Source: Pseudomonas wuhanensis (GTDB lineage Bacteria > Pseudomonadota > Gammaproteobacteria > Pseudomonadales > Pseudomonadaceae). From it: a stretch of DNA of 64,000 bases. The position numbers and the translations under genes are program-made. The stretch is from assembly GCF_030687395.1 (NCBI RefSeq), contig NZ_CP117430.1, forward strand, positions 3,906,001 to 3,970,000. Direction: 5' to 3'. This document shows, in pieces, positions 1 through 7,489 of this stretch. Position 1 is the stretch's first letter, and each line of letters starts with the position of its first letter. The notes below the pieces were generated by a model that saw only the letters and a list, made by a program, of their open reading frames with translations, ran no database searches and was not told the origin of the DNA.

Positions 1-367
1 TGTAGAGGTCGACAATAATGACGTCGTACCGGTCGGGGGTGACGTCCAGGAAGTGCGCGGCATCAGCGACCACGCTGTCAAAGTCGATATGCGCTGCAAG
101 TCGGTTCCGGTTATCGAGGCTGCGCACGAGTGCGGTCTCGTCCAGATCAACGGCCAACAGACGGGCCACTCTGGTGCTGGCTGCGATCGGCGCCAGCGCC
201 ACACCGTCCGAAAGCCCCAGCATCAGAACCGAGATTCGATCCTTGGACGGGTCCCCCAGGAAACCGGTACAGCCCATATCATCATAATATTGGCCGCAGA
301 AGATCTGTTCATGTTGAGCAGATTCTGGTCGATCCTTGAAGTCCGGCATGGTGAAAGGCAACTCCAT
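1..367 (-). CDS. spermidine-synthase-like / class I SAM-fold protein (partial, C-terminus beyond window)
   Basis: Reading the minus strand from an ATG at 367 gives an open frame of about 122 residues that runs off the left edge. A glycine-containing motif I-like strand (VLMLGLSDGVAL, near residue 50), an acidic strand end (LLAVDLDE) and the pair DAAHFL plus YDVIIVDLY fit the spermidine synthase / aminopropyltransferase fold. The true substrate cannot be told; many such proteins in secondary-metabolite clusters are not spermidine synthases. It starts 29 bp after the exporter stop codon and has no strong ribosome site, so it is probably the last gene of the same operon. Confidence 0.6.
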   Translation of the reverse strand, partial: MELPFTMPDFKDRPESAQHEQIFCGQYYDDMGCTGFLGDPSKDRISVLMLGLSDGVALAPIAASTRVARLLAVDLDETALVRSLDNRNRLAAHIDFDSVVADAAHFLDVTPDRYDVIIVDLY

Positions 368-396
368 TTGTAAGAGGCGGGGGGCGGCGAGGCACG

Positions 397-1701
397 TCAG
401 TGCGCAAACGCTTCAGGGTATTTTTCCTGGTAGGCATCATTGAGCTGCGTATCCGGGGAACGCATGAAAGTTTTGAAATCGGGTACCAGAAAGACCAGCA
501 GAGACAACAGCAGCACCATGACACCCAGCAGCGTGATTGTCAGTGCAACCCCCAGATCGGCGATCAGGGTGTTCATCGCAAAACTGCCCAAGGGGCTGGC
601 CGCCGCAGACAGAAATGAAACCGTGGCAAAAATCCGGTTGCGATGGAGCTTGGGCGTCGCCAGCAGCCTCACTGCGGAGGTGGGGATGTTGATCAACATC
701 AGGCCTACGCCGCCGCAGAAAAAGGCCGCGGGTACGATGAACGACGATGAAACGGTGCCGACCACCACCAGATTGCACCCCAGTAATGCAAAACCTGCGG
801 ACACACACATGTCACGGGGGACCCGGTCGGATAACCAGCCGATGATCTTGTAACTGCCCGCCAGAATGCCCAGCCCGAAGCATGAATCCAGCAGACCGAT
901 GTATGTGACCGGGTACTGGATGATGTCCTTTACGTACAGTGGAATCAAAATGGTGAAGAACGGAAACAGGGCAAAGTTGATCAGCATTGCAATGATGGCC
1001 AGGTAAAACTCGACTTTCACTCCGTAAACCACTTTGAAACCGGAATAAATCATGCTGAAGCCGCTGGCACCCGGGGCTTTTTCGCCTTGACCGGTGGCAC
1101 CGATGTGGCTCGGGATGGTCGCGATCAACGCTCCGGCGATGAGAATCGCAAAAAAATCGGCAGCAAAGGCGAACGTGATACCGAACCCGTAAATCAACCC
1201 GCTGGCCAGTACCGGCCCCAGCAGAATAGAAAAGGACGACATTACGCTTTTGGTCCGAAAGGCCAGGGAGACTTTATCGTCGTCTGCGAACAAAGGAATG
1301 ATCGACGCCTGGAGAGGGTCGCGCACACCGACAATCGCACTGCTGATCATCATCAGCGCGCCCACCGTCCAGGGATTGAACGACCCCGTGGCGGACAGCA
1401 CCACCATCAACAGCGCTGTCAGCAGGCTGATCCATGAGGCCAGCTTGATGATCAGGATTTTGTTGTACTTGTCCCCCAGCCATCCCAACAAGGGTTTGGC
1501 TAACACCTCCGCCGCAATGGAACAGGCAATCATGTTGGCGAAGTACAGGGCAGAGCCTGTTTCCTGCAAGGCCCACCAGGCCACCGCCAGTTGATTGCAC
1601 CGTCCACCCAGAACCATAAGCAAAAAGCTGAATTGCACTTTCAGCAGACGCCGGTCGATGCCGGGAAAGCCCCACGTAATGCCTGAAAAATTTGCACTCA
1701 T
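397..1701 (-). CDS. MFS exporter, EntS-like
   Basis: This is a 434-residue protein with about twelve hydrophobic segments and the loop motif GWLGDKYNK after the second segment. The overall look is that of the EntS/MFS_3 group, which exports siderophores and similar small metabolites. The start ATG is preceded by AAAGG at a good distance. It lies between a sulfur-activating ThiF-like gene (47 bp upstream) and a spermidine-synthase-like gene on the same strand, so export of a product made by the neighbours is a reasonable inference. The substrate is unknown. Confidence 0.75.
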   Translation of the reverse strand: MSANFSGITWGFPGIDRRLLKVQFSFLLMVLGGRCNQLAVAWWALQETGSALYFANMIACSIAAEVLAKPLLGWLGDKYNKILIIKLASWISLLTALLMVVLSATGSFNPWTVGALMMISSAIVGVRDPLQASIIPLFADDDKVSLAFRTKSVMSSFSILLGPVLASGLIYGFGITFAFAADFFAILIAGALIATIPSHIGATGQGEKAPGASGFSMIYSGFKVVYGVKVEFYLAIIAMLINFALFPFFTILIPLYVKDIIQYPVTYIGLLDSCFGLGILAGSYKIIGWLSDRVPRDMCVSAGFALLGCNLVVVGTVSSSFIVPAAFFCGGVGLMLINIPTSAVRLLATPKLHRNRIFATVSFLSAAASPLGSFAMNTLIADLGVALTITLLGVMVLLLSLLVFLVPDFKTFMRSPDTQLNDAYQEKYPEAFAH

Positions 1702-1748
1702 TAACGTACCTTTGATTCAGATAGGGCTACTGCTCAAGCCGGGGGTGT

Positions 1749-2876
1749 TCAAGAAACGACGGGGTGACGGTCATCAGGGTAGATCGCCAGATACTGCTCG
1801 ACCCCACCCTCAAGGCTATAGAGTTCCGCATCCTGGTTGACGCTGCGAACGGCCAGTAGGGCTGCCTTGCTTCTGATGCCGGATTTGCAATAGAAAACGA
1901 TACGGCGGGTGGTATCGAGCTCTTCCTGGCGCTTGATGATGTCTTTGAGCGGAATCAGTCCACCGCCCAGCGAACCTTGCTGATGCTCGTGGACATCACG
2001 CACATCGACCAATTGAAATGGTGCTTGTGTCGCTATCCAGTCATGCAGTGTATGGGGTGACAGCCAGTCGCTGTCGCGCCACTGAGGTGTGGTCGCGGCG
2101 CCAAGCGTTCCAGCAGGGGGCCGGCTCCGTGTTTTCTTGTTGATGCTCAACAGGTGGAAAGTGTTGTCCAGGCCGTCGATAGACAACAATTGCCCGCTCA
2201 ATGGCTCCCCGGCACGGAGGATGAGCTTGAGTACTTCATTGGCCTGAAAGCAACCGAGCAAGCCAGGTATGACGCCAAGAACTCCCGCTTCCGAGCAGTT
2301 TTGTGTCAAGTGCGGTGGCGGCGGTGTTTCGAACAGATCCCGGAAGCACGGCCCCCGTTGTTGGGTGTGTGGGTTGTAATAATTAAATACCGACACCTGC
2401 CCCTCGAACTGACTGATCGAAGCATAGACCATCGGTTTTTCGCACTCGATACAGGCGTCACTGATGAGGTATTTGGCGTCGAAGTTATCCGTGGCGTCGA
2501 CGATGATGTCGTATTCCGCCAGCAGCGACAGGACATTGTCCGGGTTCAGCGTCGTGGCAACGGTGTGGACGACGATGTCGGGGTTCAACTGGTTGATGCG
2601 GCGCAAGGCTGCCGACACTTTCAGGTCGCCTACATCGGCAATCGAATAGAGTATTTGTCGGTGCAGATTGCTCACGTCGACGATGTCGTTATCAATGATG
2701 CCGATCGTCCCGACGCCAGCACCTGCCAGGTACAGGAGTACCGGGCAACCCAGCCCCCCGGCACCGACCACCAGCACCTTGCTGTCTTTGAGGCGCTGCT
2801 GCCCCTCAGCGCCGACCTCGCTGAGGATTATCTGGCGGGCGTAACGGGAGGTGTCCGTCTTCAGGTTGCATTGCAT
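1749..2876 (-). CDS. ThiF/MoeB-type E1-like adenylyltransferase with C-terminal rhodanese domain
   Basis: The 375-residue protein has the nucleotide motif GAGGLG near residue 40 and the E1-like stretches DNDIVDVSNLHRQ and SEAGVLGVIPG. A rhodanese domain follows, with active-site loop CKSGIRS (Cys near 330). Enzymes of this design adenylate the C-terminal glycine of a small ubiquitin-like carrier and convert it to a thiocarboxylate. The zinc site of classical MoeB looks lost: the first CxxC is CFRD and no second CxxC is visible. I chose ATG 2876 (AGGTGG just upstream) rather than GTG 2885. The carrier gene stop lies 2 bp upstream, so translation is probably coupled. Confidence 0.85.
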   Translation of the reverse strand: MQCNLKTDTSRYARQIILSEVGAEGQQRLKDSKVLVVGAGGLGCPVLLYLAGAGVGTIGIIDNDIVDVSNLHRQILYSIADVGDLKVSAALRRINQLNPDIVVHTVATTLNPDNVLSLLAEYDIIVDATDNFDAKYLISDACIECEKPMVYASISQFEGQVSVFNYYNPHTQQRGPCFRDLFETPPPPHLTQNCSEAGVLGVIPGLLGCFQANEVLKLILRAGEPLSGQLLSIDGLDNTFHLLSINKKTRSRPPAGTLGAATTPQWRDSDWLSPHTLHDWIATQAPFQLVDVRDVHEHQQGSLGGGLIPLKDIIKRQEELDTTRRIVFYCKSGIRSKAALLAVRSVNQDAELYSLEGGVEQYLAIYPDDRHPVVS

Positions 2877-2877
2877 G

Positions 2878-3150
2878 TCAGCCACCTGCCACGGCGTTGA
2901 TCAGAATCAATTGCGCGTTACTGTCCAGAGGACTACGGCGGTCATGCTCACTGGTCACGGGCATGCCGTCGACGAACAACCCCACGAACGGCAGCGGGTA
3001 CAGGTCCTCAGAGAAGACCGGGCCAATCAGGTCGGGAAACCGTGCGGTCAGGTTGTTGAGTACATCGCTGACACACAGGCCCTCGGTGGCGTGTGTTTTA
3101 TGCTGCTCGGTGTACGACATGAACTGCCGGGGAAAGTGTACGACTGCCAT
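2878..3150 (-). CDS. ThiS/MoaD-family sulfur carrier protein ending in Gly-Gly
   Basis: This 90-residue protein has the size and hydrophobic pattern of the ubiquitin-like ThiS/MoaD fold (LPFVGLFVDGMPV, then LILINAVAGG) and ends exactly in the Gly-Gly needed for adenylation and thiocarboxylation. No protease processing would be needed, unlike carriers with extra C-terminal residues. AAGGATG precedes the ATG. It is the first gene of the minus-strand cluster, directly before its presumed ThiF/MoeB-rhodanese partner. No thiamin or molybdopterin genes lie nearby, so delivery of sulfur to a secondary metabolite is more likely than a housekeeping role; that part is inference. Confidence 0.8.
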   Translation of the reverse strand: MAVVHFPRQFMSYTEQHKTHATEGLCVSDVLNNLTARFPDLIGPVFSEDLYPLPFVGLFVDGMPVTSEHDRRSPLDSNAQLILINAVAGG

Positions 3151-3227
3151 GGGTCATCCTTGAACGGTGTCAGTGGTCAGGTCGCTGGAAAACGCATCCA
3201 GCCTGGAGGTAATCAGTTTTCCGATTT

Positions 3228-3437
3228 CGCCTGGCCACCGTGCTCGCAATGATCCCGCTAACGCGCAGTGTGTTCTGGGGGCCGATGGCGATTGCGATCA
3301 TGGGCGCCCTTACCGTGGCGACGCTACTGACGATCTTCTTCGTCCCGGCGTTGTATGCCGCATGGTTCAAAGTGGGTCGCCAGACGGCCGCCGACAGCCA
3401 ACAAGTGATGAGGGACGCCGCACTCGCTTCTGAGTGA
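3228..3437 (+). pseudogene. 3' remnant of an RND multidrug efflux pump gene
   Basis: The plus strand encodes ATVLAMIPLTRSVFWGP followed by the last transmembrane segment (VATLLTIFFVPALYAAWF) and a short cytoplasmic tail to a stop. This is the typical C-terminus of AcrB/MexB-family RND transporters. Homology stops abruptly near 3228 and the thousand upstream codons are missing: the flanking DNA is the promoter side of the sulfur-carrier cluster. It is a truncated, presumably dead gene and marks a recombination junction. Confidence 0.75.
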
Positions 3438-3651
3438 GGCGTGCCGTGACACCGTGCTCCCGATCTCACCGCTATCAGAAGACTTGCTCAGCGCCGTTTC
3501 TGAAAACAATCGAGGTCAGCCGCGAGGTCCTGCGAACGTTACTTTCTTTCGCTCCCTCGCGGTTTTAGGACATGCTCTTGTCAACTACGCCCAGCACACT
3601 GGCTCTAACTCCCCCAGCGCCATTCTGGTGTGAGGCAAGTCAGCTGTCGAT
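3438..3651. other. intergenic stretch after the RND remnant
   Basis: I see no gene, strong hairpin or repeat here. It is probably residual flanking DNA left by the event that truncated the RND gene. Confidence 0.4.
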
Positions 3652-4110
3652 TCACGACTCGCCGCCGACAAGTCTCACTCTGTGACAGTCAGACGGTCCA
3701 AGTTTTTGACCGTTTGATGAGCGAACATCAATCGGCATCAGAGGCTGGCCGGACTCGTTGTCCATCAGCACAGAACGCGTCTCCTGCGGCGTGAACAGGA
3801 AACGTTCGCCCCACTGCCTGATACTGACCACAACCGGAAAGATCTCCCGTCCTTTTTCCGTAAGGACGTACTCCTTGTAGGCGCTGCCATCTGACGCCGG
3901 TCGAACGTCGAAAACCCCGACCTCAACCAGCGTCTTCAGTCGCGATGCCAGAATATTTTTGGCCACGCCCAAGCTCTTTTGAAATTCGCTGAATCGGCGA
4001 ATGTCGTCAAAAGCGTCGCGGATGATCATGAGCGACCAACGATCCCCGATGGCCTCCAGTGTTCTTGCTACCGGGCATTCACTGCTGTGCGGAGAGGCGT
4101 CTTCGACCAT
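3652..4110 (-). CDS. HxlR-family transcriptional regulator
   Basis: The 152-residue protein carries the HxlR-type winged helix: CPVARTLEAIGDRWSLMIIRDAF, then RFSEFQKSLGVAKNILASRLKTL and a wing rich in charged residues. I start at ATG 4110, which has AAGG 8 bp upstream; a longer frame from TTG 4176 would run into the operator-like palindrome. It is divergent from an MFS-EamA exporter pair and most likely represses that pair in response to a small toxic or electrophilic compound, as HxlR proteins commonly do. Confidence 0.85.
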   Translation of the reverse strand: MVEDASPHSSECPVARTLEAIGDRWSLMIIRDAFDDIRRFSEFQKSLGVAKNILASRLKTLVEVGVFDVRPASDGSAYKEYVLTEKGREIFPVVVSIRQWGERFLFTPQETRSVLMDNESGQPLMPIDVRSSNGQKLGPSDCHRVRLVGGES

Positions 4111-4173
4111 TTTCTTGACCTTGCGCAATGTGGAGTTGCCAAGTCTGTCCATCAACCTGGCGCAATGTGGTTG

Positions 4174-4219
4174 CAATTTAAAACCTGTTACGACAACAAT
4201 GGAATCCGGTTTTTAATTG
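4174..4219. promoter_or_regulatory. inverted repeat, candidate HxlR operator
   Basis: CAATTTAAAACC (4174-4185) and GGTTTTTAATTG (4208-4219) form a near-perfect inverted repeat (11 of 12) with 22 bp between the arms. It sits in the divergent promoter region between the HxlR gene and the exporter genes. The position and symmetry suit a dimeric winged-helix regulator. Confidence 0.5.
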
Positions 4220-4247
4220 AAACCAGTTTAACGCCATGGAGGTGTAC

Positions 4248-5531
4248 ATGACAGCAGATGCCGACTCAGCCGCCAAACGGTTCTCCAGACAGCCTTCGGG
4301 ATTGCTGCATTCGGACACCGGAGAAAGCAGCAGGACCGACCGGTCTCCAGGGCTTTCCCCGTCGCTCACGTTATTGTTTTCTGTCACCTGCGCGCTGGCA
4401 GTAGCCAACGTTTACTTCGCACAACCGTTACTCGATTCAATGGCTCAGAGCCTGGGTGTGGCCTCATCAATGATCGGAGTTGTCGTGACTGCTACTCAGG
4501 TTGGCTACGCGTTGGGGTTGCTGTTCATCGTCCCACTGGGCGATTTGGTAAATCGTAAGCGGCTGATTCTGACTCAGGTACTGCTGTCTGCGGTTGCACT
4601 CGCGGCGGTCGGCGCAGCACAGCAATGGCTGACCCTGTTGGGCGCCATGATCGTGATGGGCCTACTGGCAGTGGTTGTTCAGGTACTTGTGGCATACGCC
4701 GCCGTGTTGGCAACGCCATCACAACGCGGGCATGCAGTGGGGACGGTAACAAGTGGAATTGTCCTGGGCATTCTTCTGGCGCGGTTTACCTCTGGCCTGA
4801 TTGCGGACATCGCGGGCTGGCGAGCCGTTTACTTCGTATCCTCAGGATTGATGCTGACCATCGCGGCGGTGCTGTGGAAAGTGGTTCCTGTCACGGCGCC
4901 GCCTAGGCACCAAGACTCCTACCTGGCGCTCATAAGTTCACTCTTCAAACTGTTCATCACCGAACGCACTTTACGCGCCAGGGGCCTTCTGGGCTTACTG
5001 ATCTTTGCCGCTTTTTCCGTGTTGTGGACATCCATGGTGCTGCCGTTGAGCGCCCCGCCGCTGTCGCTTTCACACACTGCCATCGGCATGTTTGGATTGG
5101 CCGGCGTCGCCGGTGCCCTGGCTGCCAGTAGAGCCGGTCGCTGGGCCGATCAAGGCCTGGGGCAACGAGTTACCGGCATTTCGCTGGGGCTCCTGACGCT
5201 GTCCTGGTTGCCCATCACGTTTGCCGAGACGTCCCTGATCGCGCTGGTCTGCGGCGTAGTCCTGCTCGACTTCGCGGTGCAGGCAGTACACGTCACCAAC
5301 CAGAGCCTCATTTTTGCTGCACGACCCGACGCCCAAAGTCGCATGGTCGGCGCATACATGTGCTTCTACTCGGTCGGTAGCGCACTGGGAGCCACAGCCG
5401 CGACCCAGGTTTATGCGCTATGGGGCTGGATTGCAGTAAGCCTGCTGGGCGCCTTGATCAGCGCTACTGCCTTGGTTCTGTGGTTTCTCACGTTTCATTT
5501 TTCAACGACCCATCAAGGAAGATCAGCATGA
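4248..5531 (+). CDS. MFS transporter (DHA1-type exporter)
   Basis: This 427-residue protein has about twelve membrane segments after a roughly 35-residue polar N-terminus. It contains ANVYFAQPLLDSMAQSLGV at the first segment and GDLVNRKRLIL as the loop 2-3 motif, as in bacterial drug/metabolite exporters of the YnfM/NepI kind. ATG 4248 is chosen because GGAGG (4238-4242) lies 5 bp upstream. Its stop overlaps the start of the EamA gene (ATGA), so the two are translationally coupled. Control by the divergent HxlR regulator is likely. Substrate unknown. Confidence 0.8.
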   Translation: MTADADSAAKRFSRQPSGLLHSDTGESSRTDRSPGLSPSLTLLFSVTCALAVANVYFAQPLLDSMAQSLGVASSMIGVVVTATQVGYALGLLFIVPLGDLVNRKRLILTQVLLSAVALAAVGAAQQWLTLLGAMIVMGLLAVVVQVLVAYAAVLATPSQRGHAVGTVTSGIVLGILLARFTSGLIADIAGWRAVYFVSSGLMLTIAAVLWKVVPVTAPPRHQDSYLALISSLFKLFITERTLRARGLLGLLIFAAFSVLWTSMVLPLSAPPLSLSHTAIGMFGLAGVAGALAASRAGRWADQGLGQRVTGISLGLLTLSWLPITFAETSLIALVCGVVLLDFAVQAVHVTNQSLIFAARPDAQSRMVGAYMCFYSVGSALGATAATQVYALWGWIAVSLLGALISATALVLWFLTFHFSTTHQGRSA

Positions 5532-6424
5532 AAGCCAGGCACTTACTACTCGCAATCTCGATTACTGCCATATGGGGCGTGAATTTCTCGGTTATCAAAC
5601 TGGGACTCACCACCGTTGACCCATTCATTCTTGCCGGCATTCGCTTCACGCTATGCGCGCTCCCGGCGATCTTTTTCATTCCGAAACCTGATGTGCAGTG
5701 GCGCTACATCATTGGTTACGGCCTGGTCTTCGGTATCGGCCTTTGGGGCGTCGTTAACCTTGGCATCAAGTCTGGTCTTTCCGCAGGCATCGCTTCACTG
5801 GTGCTTCAGTTCAGCGCGTTTTTCACCATCCTGCTCGGCTCATGGATATTCAAGGAAACCATTTCCCGCTTTCAGTACGCGGGCATAGGTCTCGCTCTGT
5901 GTGGTTTGTTGAGCATCGTCTCCATCGTTGATGGGACAGTAACGACGGCCGGGCTGATCCTGGTGCTGCTGGGAGCGGTCGCCTGGAGTGCGGCCAATGT
6001 GATCAACAAAAAAGCCAAGACCACGCAGGTCTTCGCTTTCCTGGTGTGGTCGAGCGCGTTTTCGCCCATCCCTCTTTTCGCGCTTGATTACGCTGTTAAC
6101 GGCTCGACGGGGTACAGCGCATTGGTGAATCAACTCGACTACCGCGCCGTCCTGTCGATCCTGTTCCAAGTATACCCCAATACACTGTTCGGCTACTGGG
6201 TGTGGAACTCACTTCTGAAACGATATCCAGTGTCTACAGTCGCGCCATTGTCGTTATTGGTACCGGTATTCGGACTGCTCGGTTCAGTCATGATTTTCAA
6301 TGAGAGCCTGTCGGCCAACAAAATCGTTGCAGTCGTTCTCATCGTGTCGGGTCTTGGCGTCGGCTTATACGGACAGCGCGTCCTCAGTGCGGTGCTCAAG
6401 CGTTCTGACCGATGCCCATCGTGA
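5528..6424 (+). CDS. EamA/DMT-family transporter
   Basis: The 298-residue protein has ten hydrophobic segments arranged as two EamA halves. It begins with AIWGVNFSVIKLGL, the usual first-helix pattern of this family, and has a second-half repeat from VAWSAANVINKKA. Family members such as EamA and RhtA export amino acids and metabolites. The ATG overlaps the stop of the upstream MFS gene. Two exporters in one operon under one HxlR regulator suggests a shared efflux task. AAGGA upstream of the ATG acts as ribosome site. Confidence 0.8.
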   Translation: MKARHLLLAISITAIWGVNFSVIKLGLTTVDPFILAGIRFTLCALPAIFFIPKPDVQWRYIIGYGLVFGIGLWGVVNLGIKSGLSAGIASLVLQFSAFFTILLGSWIFKETISRFQYAGIGLALCGLLSIVSIVDGTVTTAGLILVLLGAVAWSAANVINKKAKTTQVFAFLVWSSAFSPIPLFALDYAVNGSTGYSALVNQLDYRAVLSILFQVYPNTLFGYWVWNSLLKRYPVSTVAPLSLLVPVFGLLGSVMIFNESLSANKIVAVVLIVSGLGVGLYGQRVLSAVLKRSDRCPS

Positions 6425-6700
6425 TGTAACAGCACGAGCTGGAGATCTTCTGAACACTGCTGAAGCCTAGGGTGGCTTTCGTGCTCAAGCTTGAGCAAGA
6501 ATACACCTTGGATTCAGTCGATATGGATGGCTGGCCAAGGGGTCAATAGCTGTCCTTCGCGACAGGCAGCAATCGGCCAAAAGCGAGCGCTGCTGGTATC
6601 GGGAACTCAACAACCTGGCCACTACCCCCGATTCACGCTTACCATACTCCCAACTCGTATTACCGCGGCTGCTGAACCCGGTACTCACGAGGAAATGATC
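6425..6700. other. intergenic region with 16-bp palindrome
   Basis: No gene is supported here. The perfect palindrome TGCTCAAGCTTGAGCA lies at 6482-6497. It may end transcription of the exporter operon or bind a regulator; there is no T-tract to favour a terminator. Confidence 0.35.
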
Positions 6701-6895
6701 ATGGAAAGAACCCGCGCCTGGAGACGCACACAGGCCCGTAAACGCGGCAATGACAAAGCGGTTCGTCCGCTGGAATTCAAGCCGGAAAAGAACTGGAAGC
6801 TGATGTACACCCGTGCCGACAAGCTTGTCAGGGCACGCCAACTCGGCATGAGCTATCCCATCCGCACCACCCGCCAATTGTTGGATCAAGAGTGA
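6701..6895 (+). CDS. small basic protein coupled to a tyrosine-phosphatase-like gene
   Basis: The 64-residue product is strongly basic at its N-terminus (ERTRAWRRTQARKRGNDK) and ends TTRQLLDQE. I do not recognise a family. GAGG is 8 bp before ATG 6701; the in-frame ATG 6695 is too close to it. The stop codon overlaps the GTG start of the next gene (GTGA), which implies co-translation with the phosphatase-like protein and argues that this small frame is real. Confidence 0.6.
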   Translation: MERTRAWRRTQARKRGNDKAVRPLEFKPEKNWKLMYTRADKLVRARQLGMSYPIRTTRQLLDQE

Positions 6896-7218
6896 CAAAC
6901 CTCCTGTTCGTCTGCAGTCGCAACCAATGGCGTAGTCCCACCGCGGAAGCGATCTGGCACCGCCGCCCCGGCTTCAATGCCCGCTCGGCGGGCACAAGCC
7001 CGAACGCACGCAAACCCATCGGCCCAGCGGATATTCGCTGGGCCGATGTCATCTTTGTCATGGAACGCAAACACCTGAATCGCCTGCAGGCCGAATACGC
7101 CCGTCTGCTTGAACACAAGCGGATTCACTCTCTGGATATTCCCGACGACTTTCGCTACATGGATGCTGAGCTGGTGGACATGCTCGAAGACGCAGTGAAG
7201 CCCTATCTCGCTACCTAG
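6892..7218 (+). CDS. low-molecular-weight protein tyrosine phosphatase-like protein
   Basis: The 108-residue protein starts LLFVCSRNQWRSPTAE. Cys8 and Arg14 make the C-x5-R phosphatase loop, followed by SPTAE as in low-molecular-weight phosphatases. LDIPDDF near the C-terminus could supply the general-acid Asp. It is shorter than the usual 140-160 residues and belongs to the compact predicted-phosphatase group. The start is GTG overlapping the upstream stop. Its physiological substrate is unknown. Confidence 0.75.
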   Translation: MTNLLFVCSRNQWRSPTAEAIWHRRPGFNARSAGTSPNARKPIGPADIRWADVIFVMERKHLNRLQAEYARLLEHKRIHSLDIPDDFRYMDAELVDMLEDAVKPYLAT

Positions 7219-7271
7219 GCTTCGCGCGCAAACCTCTCACCATTCAAGAACTTACAAACCGAGTAAAAAAT

Positions 7272-7433
7272 ATGAATCGTCGCAAAAAAATACAGCAGTT
7301 ATTAAAGGCTCACGCCAAAAAGGCCAGTGCCAAACTGGCACCGCCAAGTAAGTCTAAATACATTAGTAAAGCTGACCGATTGAAACTCGCTGCTGAACCC
7401 ACTCTAGAGTCAATCAAGCCCCCTGAAAGCTGA
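7272..7433 (+). CDS. DUF2986 family small protein
   Basis: An open frame of 53 residues begins MNRRKKIQQLLKAHAKKA and contains KSKYISKADR. This is the pattern of the DUF2986 family found in Pseudomonas and relatives. It is basic, with a predicted helical N-terminal half. No function is known. It sits alone, 53 bp after the phosphatase-like gene, and ends just before a terminator-like hairpin. Confidence 0.75.
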   Translation: MNRRKKIQQLLKAHAKKASAKLAPPSKSKYISKADRLKLAAEPTLESIKPPES

Positions 7434-7444
7434 TCCATCTTAAA

Positions 7445-7474
7445 CACCCCCGTTACATCCAGCCTTCGGGGGTG
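7445..7474. terminator. hairpin between convergent genes
   Basis: CACCCCCG (7445-7452) pairs with CGGGGGTG (7467-7474) around a 14-nt loop. It separates the DUF2986 gene from the convergent nuclease gene. There is no long T-tract, so termination is only probable. Confidence 0.5.
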
Positions 7475-7489
7475 CAATTCATCAAGCCA

